From Actinacidiphila bryophytorum (GTDB lineage Bacteria; Actinomycetota; Actinomycetes; Streptomycetales; Streptomycetaceae), in assembly GCF_016916835.1 (NCBI RefSeq), contig NZ_JAFFIX010000024.1, forward strand, positions 62,001 to 126,000: a DNA stretch of 64,000 nucleotides. The letters run 5' to 3'. The first letter of the stretch is position 1; each line of letters starts with the position of its first letter. Shown piece after piece: positions 1 through 8,199 of the stretch. The position numbers were made by a program, and so were the translations under genes. Below the pieces are notes generated by a model that saw nothing but the letters and a program-made list of their open reading frames with translations, was not told the DNA's origin and made no database searches.

Positions 1-405
1 CCGCGCCCGCCCGTCGGCGGCGATCCGCTCCAGCGCGCGCCAGGTCTCCGTATACGCGTCGCGCCGCGGCTGCGGCCAGTGGATCAGGTAGAGGTCCACG
101 TAGTCGAGGCCCAGCTTGTCCAGCGAGCGGTCGAAGGCCCGCAGCGCCGGGTCGTAGCCCTGGTCGGAGTTCCACAGCTTGGTGGTGACGAACAGTTCCC
201 CGCGCGGCAGCCCCGAGGCGGCCAGCGCCCGGCCCGTACCCTCCTCGTTGGCGTACAGCGCGGCGGTGTCGATGCTGCGGTAGCCCGCCTCCAGAGCGGT
301 GGCGACGGCGGCGGTGGCCTCGTCGTCGGGCACCTGCCAGACGCCGAAGCCCAGCCGGGGCATTTCCACGCCGTTGTTGAGGGTGATGGTGGGGACCTTG
401 CTCAC
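1..405 (-). CDS. Aldo/keto reductase, N-terminal 135 residues (cut by window edge)
   Basis: NAD(P)H-dependent cytosolic reductase of aldehydes, ketones or keto-sugars; the closest remembered relatives are AKR5 (2,5-diketo-gluconate reductase type) enzymes. The visible half has the TIM-barrel start LGFGVWQV and the full catalytic tetrad: Asp46 and Tyr51 (in SIDTAALY), Lys76 (TTKLW) and His109 (LIHWP). The GTG start at 403-405 has an AAGGA ribosome site about nine bases upstream. The C-terminal half, including the cofactor phosphate-binding loop, lies beyond base 1, so cofactor preference cannot be read. It is divergent from the SLATT gene across a 229-bp gap in which I see no clear promoter. 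The family is certain, the substrate unknown. Confidence 0.9.
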   Translation of the reverse strand, partial: MSKVPTITLNNGVEMPRLGFGVWQVPDDEATAAVATALEAGYRSIDTAALYANEEGTGRALAASGLPRGELFVTTKLWNSDQGYDPALRAFDRSLDKLGLDYVDLYLIHWPQPRRDAYTETWRALERIAADGRAR

Positions 406-634
406 GGGCGGTCGATCCTTACGTGGGGAGTTGTCCGGCGCACCCGGGTGTGCCGGGTCGTCGCGCGGCCGGTCACCCGCCGCGGAGGGCGAGGTGGCGG
501 CTGTGGCGTACAACCCGGCGGACCGATCGGCGCATTCCCGCGCCCCGCGGGAAGCCGAGCCGATAACCTCACGCGCGGGGATCACGCGCGGGAACCAGGC
601 TCTCAGGCCCGGGCAGCGGAGGGGAGCGGGACCG

Positions 635-1315
635 ATGGCGGGCCACGAAGGACCGGCGGGTACGGCGCAGGCGGCGACCGCCGCGCGGCAGGGCAGCACA
701 TGGCGGCGCGGGGACCTGGAGGCGCCGCCCTTCCCCGAGGTGCCGCAGGCCGCGGCGGCCGACCCCGCGGTGCAGCGCGAGACGCTGGCCCGGCTGCGCG
801 CCTGGGCCGAGCAGGACGCCGAGGCCGCCATCGACTGGTACCTGCGTGACAAGCGGCTCAAGCGCGTCGGCTCCCGGCTGCTGCAGGGCTTCGCGATCGC
901 CTTCGCGGTGGCCGGCACCGCGGTGCCGCTCGGCACCGCCGCGTACGGCGGTTCCGGGCAGGGCTGGGGATACGTGCTGCTCGCGGTCGCCGCGGGCTGC
1001 AAGGCCTTCGACCACTTCTTCGGGGTGTCGGCCGCCTGGATGCGGGACATCACCGTCGCGCACGCCCTGCGCACCGAGCTGAACGCCGTACGCCTGGAGT
1101 GGGCCGCCGACGTGCTGCGGGCGGGACCCCGAACGGACCCGCCCGGGCTGCTGCTGGAGCCCGCCGACGTCGAACGGCAGCTGGCGCTCGTGCACCGGCT
1201 GGCCGCCGCGGTACGCAGCCACGTCGACGGCGAGACGGCCGAGTGGCAGGCCGAGTTCAGCTCCAGCACCCGGCAGCTGCAGGGCCAGGGCGGGCTGCCC
1301 GCGGCAGAGCGCTGA
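635..1315 (+). CDS. SLATT/DUF4231-like two-helix membrane protein
   Basis: A 226-residue protein with a soluble N-terminus, a basic stretch RDKRLKRVGSR (about 71-81), two adjacent hydrophobic helices (about 82-103 and 111-130) with a short Gly-rich turn, then a long amphipathic C-terminal helix region. This two-transmembrane plus helical-tail layout is that of SLATT domains, which are known as predicted membrane-perturbing effectors joined to nucleotide-signal or ATPase sensors. I assign it by layout, not by a diagnostic motif. The ATG at 635 follows a GGAGGGGAG ribosome site at about 619-627. The stop is 49 bases before the giant ATPase gene in the same direction, so it is probably the first gene of a three-gene operon. 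Role as effector or anchor is inference. Confidence 0.6.
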   Translation: MAGHEGPAGTAQAATAARQGSTWRRGDLEAPPFPEVPQAAAADPAVQRETLARLRAWAEQDAEAAIDWYLRDKRLKRVGSRLLQGFAIAFAVAGTAVPLGTAAYGGSGQGWGYVLLAVAAGCKAFDHFFGVSAAWMRDITVAHALRTELNAVRLEWAADVLRAGPRTDPPGLLLEPADVERQLALVHRLAAAVRSHVDGETAEWQAEFSSSTRQLQGQGGLPAAER

Positions 1316-1364
1316 GCCGCGGCAGCCGGGGCCGGAGCAGGGGACGGGGACGGGGATCGGGGGC

Positions 1365-4300
1365 GTGATGCCGATGCGCAGACTGCTGACCGTGGTCATG
1401 CCGGACGGGGCGGAGCACGACGTCGAGCTGGCCGCGCCGGAGTCCGAGCTGATGGTGGGGCTCGCCGCGCACTTCGCGGACAGGTGGGGCGTACCCCAAC
1501 AGGACGCGGAAGCGGACACCGGCGAGGACACCGGCTTCCGCCGTTTCGGCGTCCTGCTCCACTACCCCGGCTCCACGGCCCCGATGCTCTTCGCGGGCGA
1601 GGACGCCCTGCCCGCCCTGATGACGCTGGGGGAGTCGCCGTTACGCGACGGCGTACGCGTCGGCCTCGGAGGGGGGCTGGACGAGCCGGCCGCCGGCGGG
1701 AACGCCGTGGTGGAGATCGTCGCGGGGGAGGGCGCGGGGCGCCGGCAGCCCGCGAACCTGCCCCCCAGCCCCCGGGTGGCCTTCGACGACGTGGCCCTCG
1801 CCGAGCTGCTGGACACGCGGACCGGCTACCCCCACTGGAGCTTCCGGCTCGACGGCTTCCCCGCCCGGCGCGACGACGGGTGGCCGGCGGGCGCGCTGCT
1901 TGAGGCGGGCGGCAGATGCCTGCGGTGGCGGCCCAGGAGCCAGGCCGTGCCGGCCCAGCTGCCGGAAGGGGAGGGCGGCACGCTGCTCTTCGCCCGGCCG
2001 CCCCGCCACACACCGGCACCCCTGTCGGCCGGGTTCGGCTACGCGGCGCCGGTGCGCTGGTGGTACGGGACCGCCGCGATGAACGAACGCGCCCGCAAGG
2101 CCCGCGTCACCCGCCGCGGCAGGATCGCGACCGAGATCGCCGCCACCGTGCCGTCCGCCTGGTGGGGGCGGCAGGTGGCCGACGCCGAGCTGGCGGGCAA
2201 GACGGTCCACAACGTCGCCCAGGAGCTGGCCCGCGCCTATCCCGCGGCCCCCGAGGTGCGCGACATCGCCCTCCTGCGCGACGACCGGCTGTGGGAACGC
2301 CGCCGCACCGACCAGGACTTCCTCGCGCTGCGCTGCGGGCTGCGCACCTCGGCCGACGACCGGGGCGACTCCGTCGAACTGGGCGCGGACTCCTGCCCCG
2401 CCGTCGTCAGCCTGCCGACGCGCGGCGTCGTCGGCGTCGTCGGCGCCGGCCACCGCCCGCGGCGGCTCGCGGGATGGCTCGCGCTGCAGGCCGCCGTCCA
2501 CCACAGCCCGCAGGACGTCGTGCTGCGGGTGCTGACCGACGCGGCCGGCGCGGCGGACTGGCGGTGGCTGCGCTGGCTGCCGCGCTCCTCCTCCGCACTG
2601 GACGACGGCGGAGCACCCCGGGTCTACGCCGACCCGACGTCGGTGGCCCGGCAGATCGGCGCCCTGCTCCAACTGCTGGCCGACCGGCGCAGCGCCGTGG
2701 AGGCCAAGGCGGCGGCGAGCCCGCTGGCCGGGGTGCTGACGGACATGCGCCTCGTGGACGCCCTGCTCGTCGAGGTCGCGGACAGGACCCCGCACGTGCC
2801 CGCCGTCGTGCTGGTCCTGGACGGCGTCCGGCGGCTGCGCACCCTGCCCGGCGTCGGACGGCTGCTCCAGGAGGGTCCCGCCGTCGGGGTGTACGTCGTC
2901 TGCCTGGGCGAGGAGGTCCGACACCTGCCGGCGGGCTGCGACTGGCTGCTCGACACCGGCGCCGAGGGCGGCCCCCGGGTCGTGGAGGACGGCGTCCCCT
3001 ACCCGCTCGTCCCCGACCTGCCGGACAAGGACTTCTTCGAGGAGCCGGCCAGGGCGCTGGCCCCGCTGCGGGACGCCGACACCGTACAGCGCGCCCTGGA
3101 CCTCGCCGACCGGCCGCTGGCCGAACTGCTCGGGCTGGAGCGGCCCGACGACGCGCTGCCGATCGCCGCCCGCTGGGCCGCGGTGCCCCGGTCGACCACC
3201 GCCGTCGTGGGGCAGGCCGACGCCCTCCCCTTCGAGCTGGACCTGCGCACGCACGGCCCGCACGCCCTGGTCGCGGGCGCCGCGGGGTCGGGGCGCAGGG
3301 AGTTCCTGTGCAGCTGGATCGCCTCGCTCGCCGTCGCCAACCGGCCGGACGAGATGCTCTTCGTCCTGGTCGACTACAAAGGCGGCGCCCTATTCGACCC
3401 GGTCGCCGACCTGCCGCACGTCACCAGCCTGGTCGTGGACCTCGACACCCGCCAGGCCGAGCGCATCCTCGGCAGGCTGCAGGCCGCCCTGCGCTCCCGG
3501 GAGGCCCAGATCGGCACGTACAAGGCCCGGGACATCGACGAATACCAGGACATGCGGGACCGCGGCCGCGACCTGCCGCCGCTGCCGCGGCTGGTCTTCG
3601 TGATCGCCGAGTACGCCGCCCTGGCCCTCGAGATACCCGCCCTGGTCGCCGGGCTGATCAACCTCGCACAGCGGGGCCGCTCGCTCGGCGTGCACCTGGT
3701 GCTGGCCACCCAGCGGCCCGTGGGTCCGCTGACCGCCGACATCCGCTCGGCCACCAACCTGCGGGTCGCCCTGCGGGTCGGCAGCGCCGAGGAGAGCGCT
3801 GCCGTCATCGACGCGCCCGACGCTGCGGCGATCCCCGGGTCGAACCCCGGGCGGGCCTTCCTGCGCACCGGCGCCGAGGAACTGCGGGAGTTCCAGGCCG
3901 CGATGCCGGTCGGCACCGGCCGGCACCGCCCCGCGGACCGCACGGTCACGACCACCGACCTGGACGACCAGACCTTCCTCCCGGCGGCCCCCGCAGCCGG
4001 GCCGCTGGTCGCCATCTCCGGGCAGAGCGACCTCGGCCTGCTGGTGTCCGCGGTCCGCAGCGCCGCACAGATCGCCCAGGTGCCCACCGTGCCGGGGCCG
4101 CTGCCCGAGCAGCTGCCGATGGTGGTCACGCTGTCAGAACTGCCCCCGCCGGCAGGGGAGGTACGGGACCTGGCCCCGGTGGCGTACGGCGTCGCGGAAC
4201 TGGCCGACGAGCCCGGCAGGCTGCCCGTGCTCTTCGACCCGCTCGCCGGTGGGCCGCTGGCCGCGGTCGGCGCCCCCCGCAGCGGCAGGTCGCAGTTCCT

Positions 4301-6005
4301 GCGCACCCTGGCGGCGGCCCTCGCCGTACGCCACAGCTCCGCCGACGTCCACCTCTTCTGCATCGACTGCGGCACCGGCGCCCTGCAGGCGCTCAGCCGG
4401 CTGCCGCACTGCGGCGCCGTGGTCACCCGGGGCCGCCCCGACCACATGGCGCGGCTGGTCAGCCGGCTCACCGCGGCCCTCTACAGCCGCCAGCAGCTGT
4501 TCGCCGAGGGCGGCTTCGGTGACATCGCCGCCCAGCGGCAGGCCGTGCCGCAGGAGCGCAGGCTGCCGTACCTGGTGCTGCTGCTCGACCAGTGGGAGGC
4601 ATTCGGGGACTTCGCCGAGCGGGACGGCGGACGTATGCGCGACGACCTGGGCCTGCTGATGGCCGAGGGCGCCAGGGCCGGTATCCGGGTCGTCATGACC
4701 GGTGACGAGCCTGGGTCCTTCCGGCCGACGGGCACCGTCGACCCCGACCTGCTCGTCCTGGACCAGCGGAGCGCGGCGGCCTACCGCGACCTGGGTGTCG
4801 AGGCACCGCACGGCAGGCTCGAACCCGGCCGCGCCCTGCGCGCGTTCAGCTCCGTCGAGCTGCAGATCGCGCTGCTCGACGGCGAGCCCACCAGCCGCGG
4901 CCAGAGCGACGCCCTGGACCGGCTGGCGCAGGAGCTGCGCACGCGCGACGCGCACATACCGCACCCGCAGCGGCCCTTCACCATCGACGACGCCCCACGG
5001 GCCGCCGAGAGCTTCCACGTCGGACCCGGCAAGGGCCGCCCGGTCGGCCGCGAGGACGTCCTCGCCTGGCTGCGCGACCGGCACGCCACCGGTGCGTCCG
5101 CGGCACTGCTCGGGCCGCGCAGGGCGGGCAAGACCTGGGTGCTCGAAGAGCTGTCGCGGCGGCTCGCCGCGGAAGGCGGCCACCGTGAGGTGCACCGCCT
5201 GGTCGTACCGCCCGCGCAGTCCCCGGTGGACGACCCGGACGTGCTGGCCGGGATACTCGACCGCGGGGTGCGCGAGGCCGCCGGCCCCGCCGAGGCGCTG
5301 CTCGACAAGGCCGCCTCGTCCGCCGCGGGCGCAGGACCCGCCTACCTGCTCGACGAGGTCGGCCGGCTCGCCGACTACGGCCCGGCCGCCGTCTCCTGGC
5401 TGCGCGACCTCGGGCAGGCCGGCGCCTGGCTGCTCTACACCGGCACCGAGAAGGACTGGCGGACCGTGGTGCGCTGGGCGCTGACCGCGCCGGGCTCCAG
5501 CTTCGGCAACGACGTCAACGCCCGGCTGCTCGGCCCGCTCGACCGGGACGCCGCACTGGACTTCCTGTCCGGCACCGCCGCCAACCTCGGGGTCGCACTC
5601 GGCCGCGACACCACCGCGTCCGACATCGTCGCGACCGTCGGCAGCTGGCCGTTCTACCTCCAGGTCGCCGGCGACGCCGTCGTCCGCGCCGTCCAGGGCA
5701 ACGACCTGAGCCCGCTGTCGGGACCCGGCGCGGTGCGGGCGCTGACCGAACGGCGGCTGCTGGACGAGTGGACGCTGCACTTCCAGTCCCGCTGGGCCGA
5801 GATCGGCCCCGCCGGGCGGGCCGCACTGCTCACCGCGCCCGGCACCATGCCGCTCGACGCGAGCCCCGCGCAGCGCGAGGACCTGCGCGAGGTGGGGCTG
5901 CTGCGGCCCGGCGAGGAGTGGCTGTCGGACCCGCCGCTGCTGGACTGGATCGCCAGGAACGAAATCTCTTTGCGTGACGGGGAGTCAGGGGAGTTATCCG
6001 CATGA
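1365..6005 (+). CDS. Giant tandem FtsK/EccC-like (degenerate) plus AAA/STAND-like ATPase
   Basis: A 1546-residue multidomain protein. Residues about 1-100 could be a ubiquitin-like/EsaB-type fold (weak). An FtsK/EccC-like domain follows at about 600-850 with VDYKGG and LATQRP motifs, but its P-loop is GAAGSGRR (638-645, Lys to Arg) and its Walker B is FVIAE (Asp to Ala748). A second FtsK-like domain (about 930-1150) has GAPRSGRS (969-976, Lys to Arg) and LLLDQ (Glu to Gln1076). A C-terminal AAA/STAND-like domain (about 1210-1546) is intact: GPRRAGKT (1250-1257) and LLDE (1328-1331). GTG 1365 or ATG 1368 may start it. It overlaps the next gene by ATGA. The layout recalls type VII secretion EccC, but no ESX substrates or membrane components are seen nearby. 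Role unknown. Confidence 0.75.
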   Translation: MMPMRRLLTVVMPDGAEHDVELAAPESELMVGLAAHFADRWGVPQQDAEADTGEDTGFRRFGVLLHYPGSTAPMLFAGEDALPALMTLGESPLRDGVRVGLGGGLDEPAAGGNAVVEIVAGEGAGRRQPANLPPSPRVAFDDVALAELLDTRTGYPHWSFRLDGFPARRDDGWPAGALLEAGGRCLRWRPRSQAVPAQLPEGEGGTLLFARPPRHTPAPLSAGFGYAAPVRWWYGTAAMNERARKARVTRRGRIATEIAATVPSAWWGRQVADAELAGKTVHNVAQELARAYPAAPEVRDIALLRDDRLWERRRTDQDFLALRCGLRTSADDRGDSVELGADSCPAVVSLPTRGVVGVVGAGHRPRRLAGWLALQAAVHHSPQDVVLRVLTDAAGAADWRWLRWLPRSSSALDDGGAPRVYADPTSVARQIGALLQLLADRRSAVEAKAAASPLAGVLTDMRLVDALLVEVADRTPHVPAVVLVLDGVRRLRTLPGVGRLLQEGPAVGVYVVCLGEEVRHLPAGCDWLLDTGAEGGPRVVEDGVPYPLVPDLPDKDFFEEPARALAPLRDADTVQRALDLADRPLAELLGLERPDDALPIAARWAAVPRSTTAVVGQADALPFELDLRTHGPHALVAGAAGSGRREFLCSWIASLAVANRPDEMLFVLVDYKGGALFDPVADLPHVTSLVVDLDTRQAERILGRLQAALRSREAQIGTYKARDIDEYQDMRDRGRDLPPLPRLVFVIAEYAALALEIPALVAGLINLAQRGRSLGVHLVLATQRPVGPLTADIRSATNLRVALRVGSAEESAAVIDAPDAAAIPGSNPGRAFLRTGAEELREFQAAMPVGTGRHRPADRTVTTTDLDDQTFLPAAPAAGPLVAISGQSDLGLLVSAVRSAAQIAQVPTVPGPLPEQLPMVVTLSELPPPAGEVRDLAPVAYGVAELADEPGRLPVLFDPLAGGPLAAVGAPRSGRSQFLRTLAAALAVRHSSADVHLFCIDCGTGALQALSRLPHCGAVVTRGRPDHMARLVSRLTAALYSRQQLFAEGGFGDIAAQRQAVPQERRLPYLVLLLDQWEAFGDFAERDGGRMRDDLGLLMAEGARAGIRVVMTGDEPGSFRPTGTVDPDLLVLDQRSAAAYRDLGVEAPHGRLEPGRALRAFSSVELQIALLDGEPTSRGQSDALDRLAQELRTRDAHIPHPQRPFTIDDAPRAAESFHVGPGKGRPVGREDVLAWLRDRHATGASAALLGPRRAGKTWVLEELSRRLAAEGGHREVHRLVVPPAQSPVDDPDVLAGILDRGVREAAGPAEALLDKAASSAAGAGPAYLLDEVGRLADYGPAAVSWLRDLGQAGAWLLYTGTEKDWRTVVRWALTAPGSSFGNDVNARLLGPLDRDAALDFLSGTAANLGVALGRDTTASDIVATVGSWPFYLQVAGDAVVRAVQGNDLSPLSGPGAVRALTERRLLDEWTLHFQSRWAEIGPAGRAALLTAPGTMPLDASPAQREDLREVGLLRPGEEWLSDPPLLDWIARNEISLRDGESGELSA

Positions 6006-8173
6006 GTGTCTTCCGGCCGAGCCAGGCCTACCGCGCCGACCTCGACATCAGGCTCGGCGCAGGACGGCTGCCCAGCTGGATCCGGCCGCCCGCGGAAGGC
6101 GCGGCGCCCAACAGCGCGGCCTGGCTGGTCGTCATGCCGCGCAGGGCGGGCAAGACGTGGCTGGCGCAGGGTGTCGCCGACCTGCGCGCCGCCGGCGGCA
6201 TCGTTCCGGCCGGCGGCACCGTACGGGTCGACCTGCGGTCGTCGGCGTCGGTCCGCAGGACCGGGCTCGGCTGCCTGACCGGCGCCGACGCGCAGCCGCC
6301 GGTGAGGGAGGGCCGGCTGGTCATCGTCGACGAACCCGCGCTCGCCCGGCCCGGCGGCCCCGGGGTGCCGCCCGAGGTGCTCGCCGAGGGCCTGCAGCGG
6401 GTCGGCGAGACCGGGGCGACGGCCATGGTGCTGGCCACCCCCGCGGAGAGCGCACTGCTGGCCCCGCACCTCGGCCCCGACGCGCGCAAGGACATCCTGC
6501 GCCCGCCGGTGCTCGACGCCGGTGAGAGCGAGCGGATGGCGGCCAGGGCGCCGCAGTGGGCGCCCGCGCTGGTGGAGTGGCTGCGCCAGGCGGAGCCCGG
6601 CTGGCTGCACACCCCCTTCCTGCTCGAACTGGTCCTGCACACCGCCGAGGAGCGTCCCGCGCTGCGCGACGAGCCCGAGGCGCTGCTGCGGGCCGCCGTC
6701 GAGGTGGCCGAGGACCGCCACGAGTACATACAGCAGTGGTTCCACAACGGCCTCGGCGAGCAGCACCGCGCCGCCCTGCGCGCCGGCCGCTGGCGGGCGG
6801 CGGGCCTGCCGGTCGCCCTGCCCGCGGCGGATCAGCCCGCGCCCGGCGCCCGGCGGTACGGCCCCGCGCCCGGTGCCGAGGACCGCCAGGACGAGGTGCG
6901 CGGGGGTGCGCCGCTGGCCGACGACCCGGTGCTGGCCCGGCACCTGCCCGAGGTGCTGCGCGTGCACCACATCTCCGACCTGCACCACGGCGGACGGCTG
7001 TCCTCGCTGGTCGACTCCAAGGATCCGACGCAGGCCGGCCACCGTATCGCCACCGTGGCAGGGGCGGGCACCGCGCTCGACAGCTACCTGGACCATGTGC
7101 GCCAGCTCGCCGCGCAGGGCCGCGCCCCGCACCTGGTCGTCGTCACCGGCGACGTCGTGGACCGGCCCTCCGACACCCACGGTGCGATCGCCCGCGGATG
7201 GCTCGACACGCTCGCGGGGCTGCTGGCCCCGCACCGCGACCTGCGTCCTGACGACCCGCGCGTGCTGCTGGTCGGCGGCAACCACGACGTGTCGTGGGAC
7301 CTGGCGCTCGACCCGTCGCCGCAGGCCAGGCACCGCTGGTTCGCGTCGAACTTCGCCGGGCTCCCGCACCCCGACCTGCAGCTCGCCGACCCGCGGGCGC
7401 GCCGCCTCTACGTCGGCTACCGGGGCGTCGGCCTGCGCTTCGCGCTGCTGGGCAGCGCCGAGTCCGGCGGCGAGGCGGCCCGCGACGAGGACCGCGAGCT
7501 GCTGCGGGGCTTCCGCGAGCGCTATCTCGCGGCGGCGGGCGGCACGCGGGAGGCCGGGCCGGGCGCGGACACGGGTACGGACACGGGTACCGGCGGCGGT
7601 ACGGCCGCGGATACCGGTACGGCGGCGGGCTCGGACTCGGGCCCGGGCGGTGCGGGCGGCGCCGATGTGGCCGCCGTCGTCCGGGACTTCGAACGCCACG
7701 ACCCCGGCGTCATCGCCCGCGGCGTCCTCGACCGGCTGGCACCCGAGCGCGGCTACGTCACCGTCGCGGCGCTGCACCACCCGCTGTCCCCGGTCCCCGC
7801 CGTCGAGGTCGCGCCCTACTCGGGCGTCGTGAACGCCGGGCAGGCCAAGCGGGCGCTCGCCGCCGCCAGGACGTCGCTGGTCCTGCACGGCCACACCCAC
7901 CTGGGCTTCGCGGCCGCCGAACGGCTGCTCGGCTCGGGGCCGGCGTGGACGGTGCGGATCGCCGGGGCGCCGGCGCTGGCCAGCCGGGAGACCGAGGAGC
8001 GCAACGGCTACAACGAGCTGTTCGTGTCCCGGGAGGGCGGCGCCCACACCCTCGCGGTGCGCACCGTCCGGCTCGACGGGGGGCAGTGGACGCCGGGCGA
8101 GGTGTTCGCCTTCCGCCCGGGCGCGGCCGACGAGCGCGACCTCGCCGAGCTGTGCGCGGACGGCCGCCCGTGA
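6002..8173 (+). CDS. P-loop NTPase-metallophosphoesterase fusion protein
   Basis: A 723-residue soluble protein. The N-terminal part (about 1-260) is a reduced NTPase-like domain with MPRRAGKTW at 45-53; it keeps Lys51 and Thr52 but lacks the first Gly of the Walker A loop, and LVIVDEP supplies a Walker B. The C-terminal part is a calcineurin-like phosphoesterase with all metal motifs: SDLHH (325-329), TGDVVD (382 on), GGNHD (425-429), LHHP (591-594) and HGHTH (629-633). A Gly/Asp/Thr-rich insert with DTGT repeats (about 518-556) lies between the GNHD and HH motifs. It is translationally coupled (ATGA) to the giant ATPase gene. Such enzymes cleave phosphodiesters or phosphomonoesters; a nucleotide or nucleic-acid substrate is a guess. 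It ends 26 bp from the convergent acyl-CoA ligase gene. Confidence 0.8.
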   Translation: MSVFRPSQAYRADLDIRLGAGRLPSWIRPPAEGAAPNSAAWLVVMPRRAGKTWLAQGVADLRAAGGIVPAGGTVRVDLRSSASVRRTGLGCLTGADAQPPVREGRLVIVDEPALARPGGPGVPPEVLAEGLQRVGETGATAMVLATPAESALLAPHLGPDARKDILRPPVLDAGESERMAARAPQWAPALVEWLRQAEPGWLHTPFLLELVLHTAEERPALRDEPEALLRAAVEVAEDRHEYIQQWFHNGLGEQHRAALRAGRWRAAGLPVALPAADQPAPGARRYGPAPGAEDRQDEVRGGAPLADDPVLARHLPEVLRVHHISDLHHGGRLSSLVDSKDPTQAGHRIATVAGAGTALDSYLDHVRQLAAQGRAPHLVVVTGDVVDRPSDTHGAIARGWLDTLAGLLAPHRDLRPDDPRVLLVGGNHDVSWDLALDPSPQARHRWFASNFAGLPHPDLQLADPRARRLYVGYRGVGLRFALLGSAESGGEAARDEDRELLRGFRERYLAAAGGTREAGPGADTGTDTGTGGGTAADTGTAAGSDSGPGGAGGADVAAVVRDFERHDPGVIARGVLDRLAPERGYVTVAALHHPLSPVPAVEVAPYSGVVNAGQAKRALAAARTSLVLHGHTHLGFAAAERLLGSGPAWTVRIAGAPALASRETEERNGYNELFVSREGGAHTLAVRTVRLDGGQWTPGEVFAFRPGAADERDLAELCADGRP

Positions 8174-8199
8174 GAGGGTCTCACCCGGGCGGGAGCCCC

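Noticed and set aside
1641..3263. Long minus-strand frame opposite the giant ATPase
   Set aside because: No start context, no motif, and the sense frame encodes recognisable ATPase segments.
1365..6005. Type VII (ESX) secretion locus
   Set aside because: The EccC-like domains are degenerate, and no WXG100 proteins, EccB, EccD, EccE or mycosin are present nearby.
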